From the NCBI GenBank assembly GCA_041690635.1, contig JAWLGZ010000001.1, positions 496,001 to 560,000 on the forward strand: a stretch of 64,000 nucleotides of DNA, read 5' to 3'. This DNA comes from JAWLGZ01 sp041690635. Lineage in GTDB: Bacteria > Pseudomonadota > Gammaproteobacteria > Thiohalomonadales > Thiohalomonadaceae. Position 1 is the first letter of the stretch. Each line of letters begins with the position of its first letter. Under the pieces are notes generated by a model. That model was not told the origin of the DNA. It saw nothing but the letters and a program-made list of their open reading frames with translations, and made no database searches. A program made the position numbers and the translations under genes. This document shows, piece by piece, positions 20,476 to 27,448 of the stretch.

Positions 20476-21979
20476 GACCGCCACCCCGCCTCTCAAACAC
20501 TCCGAGCACCACCTCCCGATCGCTGAACGGCAATCGCCGCTCACCGATCACCTGTTCGGTCTCGTGCCCCTTGCCGGCCACCAGCACCACATCGCCGTCG
20601 CGCGCACAGCCGATCGCGTGAGCGATCGCCCCCGCCCGGTCGCGTATCACATAGCTGTTATCCACATTACCCATACCGTGCTGAATCTCCTCGATGATTC
20701 CGAACGGATCTTCCCCGCGCGGATTGTCGTCGGTCAGCACGATGGAGTCGGCGAACTGTTCCGCAACCCCTCCCATCAAGGGGCGTTTTGCCCGATCCCG
20801 GTCACCGCCGCAGCCGAACACGCACCACAGGCGGCTCTCCGATTCCATATGCTCGCGCGCCGCACGCAGCGCCTGCTCCAGGGCATCGGGGGTGTGGGCA
20901 TAGTCGACGATGACCCGGGGGCGCCCTTCTCCGCCGAAGAGTTCCATGCGCCCGGGCACCGGACCGACCCGTCCGAGACGATCAATCGCTTCCTCCGGCG
21001 GCATGCCGAGCGAGAGCAGTGCCCCAAGCGCAGCCAGCAGGTTGTAGGCGTTGAACCGCCCCATCAGCGGTGATTCCAGCCGCCGTGACTTGCCGGCCCA
21101 GGTGAACTCCAGCATCAACCCGGTCGGCACCGGCGTGATGGCCGATGCGTGCAGTTCCGCCCCGTTCGCCATCCCGAATCCGATCACCGGCACCGTCGGC
21201 GTGAGCGCCGCGCGCCACCCCTGCCCGATGGGATCGTCCACATTGAGGACCGCGGAACCGAGGCCCGGGAGATCGAACAGCCGCCGCTTGGCGGCGGCGT
21301 AGCTCGCCAGGTCGCCGTGGTAGTCGAGATGGTCGTGGGTGAGGTTGGTGAAGACCGCCACATCGAAGGCGACGCCCGCCACCCGCGCCTGATCCAGTGC
21401 GTGGGAGGAGACCTCCATCACCACGGCAGCGGCACCGGCCGCCCGCTGTTCGGCCAGTTCACCGTGCAGGGTGATCGCATCGGGGGTGGTCATGCCGGTG
21501 GGGGCGAGACTGCCGAACAGCCCGCTGCCGAGTGTTCCGATCAGGCCGCAGGGTGCATCCTCCGCCAGCGCGGCGGCGATGAAGTGGGCGACTGAGCTCT
21601 TGCCGTTGGTGCCGGTGACCCCAACCACCCGCATCGCCTGTGACGGGTGGCCGAAAAAGCGATCGGCGATTTCGCCGACCCGCTGCATCAACCCGGGGAT
21701 CGCGACCACTGCCGCCGCACCGTTCACTGTGCGAAGTGCCTCGTCGAGGCGATCCGGCTCGACCGCCACCGCGGCCGCACCGCGCGCAACCGCGTCGCGG
21801 ATGAACTGCACACCATCCAGCCGGGAGCCGGCACAGGCGAGAAAGAGCCCGCCGGGCTGTGCGCGGCGGCTGTCGATGGCGAGCCCGGTGACATCGATAG
21901 CCGGCACAGGGGCGCTCGCCCAGCCGGCGAGCAGTTCCGTCAGGGGGAAGCCGGGGGCGATCCGCTCCGCAGTTATCAT
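20468..21979 (-). CDS. murE: UDP-MurNAc-L-Ala-D-Glu--meso-DAP ligase MurE
   Basis: 503 residues; ATG overlaps the ftsI stop (ATGA). Adds the third stem residue. The motif DNPRGEDPF contains the DNPR signature of meso-diaminopimelate-specific MurE enzymes, so a DAP-type wall is expected. Also visible: IDSRRAQPGGLFLACAG, VTGTNGKSSVAHFIA (P-loop), TTPDAITL, EVSSHALDQARVAGVAFDVAVFTNLTHDHLDYHG and YAHTPDALEQAL. The sequence ends RRGGGHG, overlapping murF. Confidence 0.97.
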   Translation of the reverse strand: MITAERIAPGFPLTELLAGWASAPVPAIDVTGLAIDSRRAQPGGLFLACAGSRLDGVQFIRDAVARGAAAVAVEPDRLDEALRTVNGAAAVVAIPGLMQRVGEIADRFFGHPSQAMRVVGVTGTNGKSSVAHFIAAALAEDAPCGLIGTLGSGLFGSLAPTGMTTPDAITLHGELAEQRAAGAAAVVMEVSSHALDQARVAGVAFDVAVFTNLTHDHLDYHGDLASYAAAKRRLFDLPGLGSAVLNVDDPIGQGWRAALTPTVPVIGFGMANGAELHASAITPVPTGLMLEFTWAGKSRRLESPLMGRFNAYNLLAALGALLSLGMPPEEAIDRLGRVGPVPGRMELFGGEGRPRVIVDYAHTPDALEQALRAAREHMESESRLWCVFGCGGDRDRAKRPLMGGVAEQFADSIVLTDDNPRGEDPFGIIEEIQHGMGNVDNSYVIRDRAGAIAHAIGCARDGDVVLVAGKGHETEQVIGERRLPFSDREVVLGVFERRGGGHG

Positions 21980-23709
21980 AGGGTGCCCTCCGCCTCGATG
22001 GGGGGCAGCGCGGCGATACGTCCACGCAGAGAGGGCAGGTCGTCCGGCGGAACGTCGAGGAAGCGCAGTGCCCCGGCCATGACATTGGAAAACACCGGGG
22101 CGGCGACCAGGCCGCCGTAGTACTCCCTGCCCTGCGGCTCGTCGATCACCACCACCGCGGCCAGCCGCGGCCGGCTGGCCGGGGCGATGCCGGCGAACAG
22201 GGCACGGTAGCGATCGGCGCTGTAACCGTTGTCACCCACCTTGTGTACTGTGCCGGTCTTGCCGGCGATTCGGTAACCGGTGACCGCCGCGCGCTGTGCA
22301 GTGCCCCCCGATACGGTCACCGCCTCCATCATCCGCCGCACCTGTGCCGTCACCTTGGGCGGCAGCGCCGCCAGCGCCTCCGGCTCGCGGTCAACCGGCA
22401 GGAGGCTCACGGGGCGCAGCTTGCCGTCACCGTTGCCCAGCACGGTGTAGGCCTGCGCCAGTTGCAGCGCCGTGGCGGAGAATCCGTAGCCGTAGGACAT
22501 GGTGGCAACCTTGACGTCGCTCCAGCGGCGCGGGTAATCCAGCAGCCCGCTCGCCTCACCGGGGAAACTGCTGCCGGAGGGGGAACCGAAGCCGACCCGG
22601 CTGAAGGTGCGCCACAGCTTTTCCGGTTCCAGCGACAGGGCGATGCGGCTTGTGCCCACGTTGCTCGATTTCTGGATCACGCCGGAGACATCCAGCTTGC
22701 CGTAGTTGTTCACGTCGCGAATGGTGTAGCGCCCGATGGCCATATAGCCGGGACTGGTATCGACCGGCGTATTCGGCTGATATTTTCCGCTCGCGAGTGC
22801 CTCGGCGATTGTGAACGGTTTCACGGTCGAGCCCGGCTCGAACAGATCGGTCACCGCGCGGTTGCGCAGCTGTTCACCGCTTCGGTTGGTGCGGTTGTTG
22901 GGGTTGTAAGCGGGCTGGTTGACCATGGCCAGCACCTCGCCGGTGGCGGTGTCGAGCACCACCACCGAACCACCACGGGCATTGTGGCGCTGCACGGCGC
23001 TCTTCAACTCCCGGTAGGCCAGATACTGGATGCGCCGGTCGAGGCTGAGTCGCAGTTCACGGCCCGGACGGGGCTGACGGATGCTCTCGACGTTCTCGAT
23101 CACGTTGCCGAGGCGGTCCTTTACCACCCGTTTCGCGCCCGGCTCGCCGCGCAGCCACTCGTCATAGAGCCGCTCGACCCCCTCCTGTCCCTGATCGTCG
23201 ATGTTGGAAAAGCCGACCACGTGGGCGAACACCTCGCCGGTCGGGTAGTAGCGGCGGTACTCCCGCTGCAGGGCGACCCCCGGGATGTGCAGTTCCGCCA
23301 CCTGTCGGGCACGGGCCGGGTCGAGGTGCCGGCGCAGATAGACGAACTCGCGTTCCAGCCGTCCGGCGATCATCTGCTCGATCTTCGCCGTGGTGATCCC
23401 GAGGGCGCGGGCCAGTTCCGGCCACCGCTCCCGCTCGGCAGCCAGTTGGCCCGGATTGGCCCACACCGACTCCACCGGGGTGCTGATGGCCAGCGGCTCG
23501 CCGTGGCGATCGATGATCATGCCGCGATGGGCGGGGACGGAGACCACCCGCAGGGAGCGGGCGTCACCCTGCTGACGGAGGAAGTCTCGGTTGAGCACCT
23601 GCAGATCCACCGCTCGCCAGGCAAGCGCACCGGCGGCGATGCCCATCGTCGCAAGGACGAAGAGCAGCCTTCCGGGCCAGTTCGATTGCTGTTGTGCCTG
23701 CTCGCTCAC
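21976..23709 (-). CDS. ftsI: Septal transpeptidase FtsI (PBP3)
   Basis: 577 residues from a GTG overlapping the ftsL stop (GTGA); upstream in-frame sequence lies inside ftsL. One N-terminal membrane anchor (about 11-30), the PBP dimerisation domain with the HRGMIIDRHGEPLA motif, then the transpeptidase domain: active-site SxxK at S294-K297 (EPGSTVKPF), SSN at 348-350 and KTGT from 484. It cross-links septal peptidoglycan with FtsW. The C-terminal extension found in E. coli for post-export trimming is short here. Confidence 0.97.
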   Translation of the reverse strand: MSEQAQQQSNWPGRLLFVLATMGIAAGALAWRAVDLQVLNRDFLRQQGDARSLRVVSVPAHRGMIIDRHGEPLAISTPVESVWANPGQLAAERERWPELARALGITTAKIEQMIAGRLEREFVYLRRHLDPARARQVAELHIPGVALQREYRRYYPTGEVFAHVVGFSNIDDQGQEGVERLYDEWLRGEPGAKRVVKDRLGNVIENVESIRQPRPGRELRLSLDRRIQYLAYRELKSAVQRHNARGGSVVVLDTATGEVLAMVNQPAYNPNNRTNRSGEQLRNRAVTDLFEPGSTVKPFTIAEALASGKYQPNTPVDTSPGYMAIGRYTIRDVNNYGKLDVSGVIQKSSNVGTSRIALSLEPEKLWRTFSRVGFGSPSGSSFPGEASGLLDYPRRWSDVKVATMSYGYGFSATALQLAQAYTVLGNGDGKLRPVSLLPVDREPEALAALPPKVTAQVRRMMEAVTVSGGTAQRAAVTGYRIAGKTGTVHKVGDNGYSADRYRALFAGIAPASRPRLAAVVVIDEPQGREYYGGLVAAPVFSNVMAGALRFLDVPPDDLPSLRGRIAALPPIEAEGTL

Positions 23710-23972
23710 GGCGTGACGATCACCACCGCCCCGGCGGGCGGTATCTGCATGTTCAGTTTGTCCCGGGCCACCGTTTCGATGCGCCCGTGGGTGGACCAGG
23801 TGCTCTGTTCCAGTTGCAGCCGGCCCCACTCCACATTCAATTCATCGCGGGCGTCCTGAAGCCCCTGCCAACCGACGAACAGCTGGCGTGCGTGGTGCTG
23901 AGTGAAAACCACCCCGAGCGCCGAGATGAACACCGCCAGGCCGAGCAGCAAATTGGCGCCGCGCAGCGTCAC
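23706..23972 (-). CDS. ftsL: Cell division protein FtsL
   Basis: 88 residues, GTG start overlapping the rsmH stop (GTGA). Bitopic protein: one hydrophobic segment (about residues 5-24, GANLLLGLAVFISALGVVFT) followed by a periplasmic coiled coil (ARQLFVGWQGLQDARDELNVEWGRLQLEQ) with the usual WSTHGRIETVARDKLNM ending. FtsL forms the FtsQLB complex that activates FtsWI. Small and divergent as a family, but position and layout are diagnostic. Confidence 0.92.
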   Translation of the reverse strand: MTLRGANLLLGLAVFISALGVVFTQHHARQLFVGWQGLQDARDELNVEWGRLQLEQSTWSTHGRIETVARDKLNMQIPPAGAVVIVTP

Positions 23973-24910
23973 GCCGGGCGCTCCGCCACCCGCAGCACGG
24001 CACTGCGCGCGCGGGGGTTGGCACTCACTTCCGCCTCGCCTGCACGCACGGCGCGCCCGATGGCATGCAACCGGGCAAAATGCGCGTGCGCCGGCACCGG
24101 CATTCCGGGCGGCGGCTCATGCCCGCGTTCGGCGTGGCGGATGAACCGCTTCACCCGCCGATCCTCCAGCGAGTGGAAGCTGATCACTGCCAGCCGCCCG
24201 CCGGGGGCGAGCAGGTCAATGCTCTGCTCCAGGAAGCGGTCCAACTCCTCCAGTTCGCGATTCACATAGATGCGCAGGGCCTGGAAACTGCGGGTGGCCG
24301 GATGCTTTTTTCTTTCGCGGCTCGGGTTGGCGCGGGCGATGATCTCCGCCAGTTGCCCGGTGGTTTGGATGGCCTCACCACTCTCCCGGGTGCGCACGAT
24401 GGCCCGCGCAATGCGCCGGGCGAAGCGCTCCTCCCCGTACTCCTTCAACACCGTGGCGATCTCCCCCTCCTCGGCCCGCGCCAGCCAGTCGGCCGCGCTC
24501 ACACCGGAGGTCGGGTCCATGCGCATGTCGAGCGGTCCTTCCTGGCGAAAACTGAATCCGCGCTCCGGGTCGTCGAGCTGCGGCGAGGAGACCCCCAGGT
24601 CCAGCAGGATCCCCGCCACGCGGCCTCGCCAGCCCCGCTCTTCAACCAGCTCGGCCAGCCGGGTAAAACTGCCCTGAACAATCTCGAAGCGTTCGTCGCC
24701 CGCAAACCGCATGCGCCCCGCCCCCACCGCTTCCGGATCTTTGTCGGTCGCCAGCAGCCGTCCCTCCGGTCCGAGCCGCTCCAGCACCGCCGCCGCATGA
24801 CCGCCGCGGCCGAAGGTGCCGTCCAGGTAAATGCCGTCGGCCCGGACTGCCAGCGCCGACAGCACCTCCGGCAGGAGAACCGGGAGGTGCTGGAGTGCGT
24901 CACCGGCCAT
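23969..24910 (-). CDS. rsmH: 16S rRNA m4C1402 methyltransferase RsmH (MraW)
   Basis: 313 residues. Methylates N4 of C1402 of 16S rRNA. The SAM-binding motif is GIYLDGTFGRGGHAAAVLERL; LLDLGVSSPQLDDPERGFSFRQEGPLDMRMDP and AVISFHSLEDRRVKRFIR are family hallmarks. The ATG shares one base with the mraZ stop (TGATG). The partner enzyme for the 2'-O methylation of the same nucleotide, RsmI, is encoded about 1.6 kb away at 26514, beyond rnpB. Confidence 0.97.
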   Translation of the reverse strand: MAGDALQHLPVLLPEVLSALAVRADGIYLDGTFGRGGHAAAVLERLGPEGRLLATDKDPEAVGAGRMRFAGDERFEIVQGSFTRLAELVEERGWRGRVAGILLDLGVSSPQLDDPERGFSFRQEGPLDMRMDPTSGVSAADWLARAEEGEIATVLKEYGEERFARRIARAIVRTRESGEAIQTTGQLAEIIARANPSRERKKHPATRSFQALRIYVNRELEELDRFLEQSIDLLAPGGRLAVISFHSLEDRRVKRFIRHAERGHEPPPGMPVPAHAHFARLHAIGRAVRAGEAEVSANPRARSAVLRVAERPA

Positions 24911-25365
24911 CAGAGGGACAGGGATTCCAGTTCGGCCGGAAGCTCACCGTCGGCAGCCGTGTCCGCCAGCCAACGCGCACTGCGCTCGTCCCAGGTGGCC
25001 TCATCCCACAGTTCGAATTTCTTGCCTTGGCCGATCATCACCGCCCGCTTGTCGAGTCCCGCGTGCTGGCGGAGCTTGGGAGGCAGCAGAATGCGGCTCT
25101 GGCCGTCCATCTCCACGTCGGTGGCGTTGCCCATCAGGAGGCGTTTTACCCGCACGCTGGCGGCATTGAAGCTGGAGAGGGCGTCGAGCTTGCGCTGGAT
25201 GAGTTCCCACTCGGGGACCGGGTAGATGGCGAGGCAGCGCTCGTGGATGTCGATGGTCACCACGAGCTGGCCCTCGGAGCGTTCGCGCAGGAGGTCACGG
25301 TATCGCGTGGGCATAGCCAGGCGACCCTTTCCGTCCAGATTGAGCGCGGTCACTCCTCGAAACAC
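24910..25365 (-). CDS. mraZ: Transcriptional regulator MraZ
   Basis: 151 residues, first gene of the dcw cluster. A double-AbrB-fold DNA-binding protein that represses its own promoter in E. coli. Two DXXXR repeats are visible: LDGKGRLAMPTRYRDLL in the first half and MDGQSRILLPPKLRQHAGL in the second. The start is GTG, with GGGAGAGGGGG just upstream. The upstream region holds a good promoter and three boxes spaced by exactly 10 bp (25458-25482), so autoregulation is likely here too. Confidence 0.96.
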   Translation of the reverse strand: MFRGVTALNLDGKGRLAMPTRYRDLLRERSEGQLVVTIDIHERCLAIYPVPEWELIQRKLDALSSFNAASVRVKRLLMGNATDVEMDGQSRILLPPKLRQHAGLDKRAVMIGQGKKFELWDEATWDERSARWLADTAADGELPAELESLSL

Positions 25366-25457
25366 TGTGCCCCCTCTCCCCCTTCGACCGGTCCCGTCGA
25401 ACCGATCGCCCGATGTGTGCGTGGTGAATCACCGTGGACCGGGGGGTGTCGTGCAAT

Positions 25458-25482
25458 TTCCATTTATTTCCACCCGACCCCA
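25458..25482 (-). promoter_or_regulatory. Probable MraZ operator (three 10-bp-spaced boxes)
   Basis: On the minus strand TGGGG (25482-25478), TGGAA (25472-25468) and TGGAA (25462-25458) are separated by exactly five bases each, giving one TGG per helical turn. E. coli MraZ binds direct repeats TGGGN separated by 5 nt near its own promoter. The boxes begin about 12 bases downstream of the predicted -10 element, so bound MraZ would overlap the initial transcribed region. Confidence 0.65.
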
Positions 25483-25493
25483 CTTTTTTGCAC

Positions 25494-25521
25494 ATTATGG
25501 ACGGCGCTTACCACCTGTCAA
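25494..25521 (-). promoter_or_regulatory. Sigma70-like promoter of the dcw cluster (Pmra)
   Basis: Minus strand: a perfect TTGACA -35 (complement of 25516-25521), a 16-base spacer and CATAAT as -10 (complement of 25494-25499, five of six consensus bases). Transcription would start near 25487 and run into the MraZ boxes and mraZ about 120 bases further. This is the strongest promoter I can read in the window. Confidence 0.75.
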
Positions 25522-25800
25522 GCAAAATGAGGCCGCAGAGAGGGAGAATTCCTCCTGTGGTAACAGTGACTTAGGAAAGGTGGACAAAAGTGGTGCGGGA
25601 GAACGAGGCAGGTTGTTTCTAACAATCAAAACGTTGGGGATACAAACTTAAAGTAACACTTTAAGAAGGGGGCCTATCGGAGATCGGGGGGCCAGGTCGT
25701 GTAGGGCACAATCCTATTGCGCCGTGCTGCCGTTCCGCTCACCCGGCGCAATGAGATTGCGCCCTACGACCGGCCGTGGGGATTTCTCGCTTCACGCTGA
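25522..25800. other. Non-coding gap between the mra promoter and rnpB
   Basis: No convincing gene. Around 25600-25670 there is an AT-rich island unlike the surrounding GC-rich DNA, containing TTGTTTCTAACAA and a perfect 8-bp inverted repeat CTTAAAGT/ACTTTAAG (25647-25665, 3-base loop). At 25696-25770 there is a REP-like palindrome, listed separately. The end of this gap is the 3' tail of rnpB, transcribed toward it. Open frames here are short and lack homology. Confidence 0.5.
25696..25770. repeat. GTAGGGCGCAAT-type palindromic repeat
   Basis: Left arm GTCGTGTAGGGCACAATC then CTATTGCGCC (25696-25723) and right arm GGCGCAATGAGATTGCG then CCCTACGAC (25745-25770) are inverted and match except for a few positions and a two-base gap; the centre is about 21 bases. 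Palindromes with GTAGGGYGCAAT/ATTGCGCCCTAC ends are common extragenic elements in proteobacteria, as I recall; I cannot assign a named family. Confidence 0.65.
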
Positions 25801-26172
25801 AAAAAGGCGGAGCCGGCCTGTAAGCCGGGTTCTGTCGGGGACAGCCATTCATCTGGGACGCGCGTCGCCGCGCGCCTCAAGCGACCTACCCGGGAACCGT
25901 GCGGGCCGCACGCGGCGCCAGGCGCCTGTTCCCCTATTTGGTCTTGCTCCAGGTGGGGTTTACCGTGCCGCGGTGTGTTGCCACCCGCGCGGTGCGCTCT
26001 TACCGCACCTTTTCACCCTTGCCTGTGCCCCCTTTCGGAGGCCATCGGCGGTCTGTTTTCTGTGGCACTTTCCGTCGGCTCACGCCGCCCAGGCGTTACC
26101 TGGCACCCTGCCCTGTGGAGCCCGGACTTTCCTCCACACCCAAGGGTGCAGCGACTGCCCGGCCGACTCCGC
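25801..26172 (-). ncRNA. rnpB: RNase P RNA (bacterial type A)
   Basis: About 370 nt on the minus strand, close to the 377 nt of E. coli. The catalytic RNA of RNase P matures tRNA 5' ends. Read 5' to 3': the P1 strand GGAGTCGGCC, CR-I as GGAAAGTCCGGGCTCC, GGGTGCCAGGTAACGCC, AAGGGTGAAAAGGTGCGGTA, GCACGGTAAACCCCACC, GAGCAAGACCAAATAGGGG, and the 3' CR-V block AGATGAATGGCTGTC then GACAGAACCCGGCTTA. The 5' GGAGTCGGCC pairs with 3' GGCCGGCTCC to close P1 with one G-U. A run of T after the P1 3' strand (25805-25800) probably ends transcription. The ends are estimated from P1. A possible promoter (TTGCAT, 17 bases, GAAACT) lies just upstream but is weak. Confidence 0.95.
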
Positions 26173-26513
26173 GCGCACAGTTTCCGTGCGCAGGCCAGTT
26201 CATGCAAGCGAATTACCAAGGCGAATTACCGCAGGGGTCGCACGACTGCATTCATCCCAGAAACCTCAGTTTCACCGCAGAGACGCACGACTGCATGGAT
26301 GCAGGAGGTAGAGCAACGCATGGAGCAGTTGCCGAGAGGTCGCAGAGTAGAATCATGTGCTTATGTATTTCCACCGCGCCACCCGTCGGGTGAAATCCAG
26401 ACATGTCGCAACGCACTGAAAATGTTGTCGCTCTGCGTCCTCTGCGCCTCTGCGCCTCTGCGCCTCTGCGGTGAGTTTTTTAGGTTCATGCAGTCGTGCG
26501 ATCTCTGCGGTGA
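26173..26513. other. Repeat-rich gap between rnpB and rsmI
   Basis: No gene supported. The rnpB promoter must lie here. Most of the rest is repeats: CGCACGACTGCAT occurs at 26239-26251 and 26284-26296 and inverted at 26488-26500, and an 8-bp-period CTCTGCGC array occupies 26431-26471. Open frames crossing this segment also cross rnpB antisense and are not credible. Confidence 0.6.
26239..26500. repeat. Composite inverted repeat with CTCTGCGC array
   Basis: CACCGCAGAGACGCACGACTGCATG near 26272-26297 reappears inverted (with one extra T) ending near 26511, and a further CGCACGACTGCAT sits at 26239-26251. Between them the array CTCTGCGTC, CTCTGCGC x3, CTCTGCGG (26431-26471) runs into GTGAGTTTTTT. 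The outer inverted arms could fold over about 190 bases. The array unit matches the one at 29752-29776 (CTCTGTG), so both loci belong to one family. Confidence 0.6.
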
Positions 26514-27371
26514 TCATTCCTCTTCGGGTCGATTCCGGGATTGGACCGCGTGGTCGTAGAGAAGATTCTTGCGCAGCCCGGTGATGCGGGCGGCCAGGGC
26601 GGCAGCCTGGGCGGGGGGGAGCGCCTCGGCAAGCACCTCGATCACGTGGCGGGCGTTCTCGTCCAGTGCCTCGGCCCGGGCCGGCGCCCCCTCCACCACC
26701 AGCACCAGTTCGCCGCGCTGCTGGTCCGGATCGGCGGCAACCCACCTTGCCAGTTCGGCCAGCGGGGCGCGGCGCACCGTTTCGAAGGTCTTGGTCAGCT
26801 CCCGCGCCACGGTGGCGAGCCGCTCCGCACCGAAGGCCTGCGCCATATCGGAGAGTGTCTCGACGATGCGGTGGGGCGCCTCGAAAAAGACCAGCGTACG
26901 CGGCTCACCCGCCAGCGCCTGCAGCCGCTCCCGCCGCGCCCCCTTCCTGGAGGGCAGGAACCCCTCGAACACGAAGCGGTCGGTGGGCAGGCCGGCCGCC
27001 GACAGGGCGGCGGTCACCGCGCTGGGCCCCGGAACGGGTGATACCGTGATACCAATGTCATGAGCGGCGCGCACCAGGTGGAAACCGGGATCGCTGAGCA
27101 GCGGGGTACCGGCATCGGAGACCAGCGCCAGCCGCTGCCCCTCGCGCAGCCGCCCCAGCAGCTGTTCGGTGACCTGGCGCTCGTTATGCTCGTGCAGGGC
27201 GAAAAGCGGCGTGGTGATGCCGAAGTGGCGCAGCAGCGTACCGGTGCGGCGGGTGTCCTCCGAGGCGATCAGTTCGACCTCACCGAGCACCGCGAGGGCC
27301 CGGGCGGTGATGTCACCCAGGTTGCCCAAGGGAGTGGCAACCACGTAAAGCACACCACCTTCATTTGACAC
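26514..27371 (-). CDS. rsmI: 16S rRNA 2'-O-ribose C1402 methyltransferase RsmI
   Basis: 285 residues. A tetrapyrrole-methylase-fold enzyme that methylates the ribose of C1402 of 16S rRNA. Motifs: LYVVATPLGNLGDITARAL at the N-terminus, SEDTRRTGTLLRHFGI, ALVSDAGTPLLSDPGF (SAM site), VPGPSAVTAALSAAGLPTDRFVFEGFLP and FFEAPHRIVETL. It is divergent from lpoA, the same arrangement as in enterobacteria (rsmI-lpoA); the two start regions overlap slightly if the long lpoA frame is used, which argues for the shorter lpoA. Confidence 0.97.
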   Translation of the reverse strand: MSNEGGVLYVVATPLGNLGDITARALAVLGEVELIASEDTRRTGTLLRHFGITTPLFALHEHNERQVTEQLLGRLREGQRLALVSDAGTPLLSDPGFHLVRAAHDIGITVSPVPGPSAVTAALSAAGLPTDRFVFEGFLPSRKGARRERLQALAGEPRTLVFFEAPHRIVETLSDMAQAFGAERLATVARELTKTFETVRRAPLAELARWVAADPDQQRGELVLVVEGAPARAEALDENARHVIEVLAEALPPAQAAALAARITGLRKNLLYDHAVQSRNRPEEE

Positions 27372-27448
27372 CCTGCCACCCCATCAAGATACTGTTCGGA
27401 CTGTCTGAACTTACCACAAACCGGTCCTGCACCGTCCCGCCTGCCTTC

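Noticed and set aside
25724..26559. Plus-strand open frames across rnpB
   Set aside because: They run antisense to a clear RNase P RNA and through repeats.
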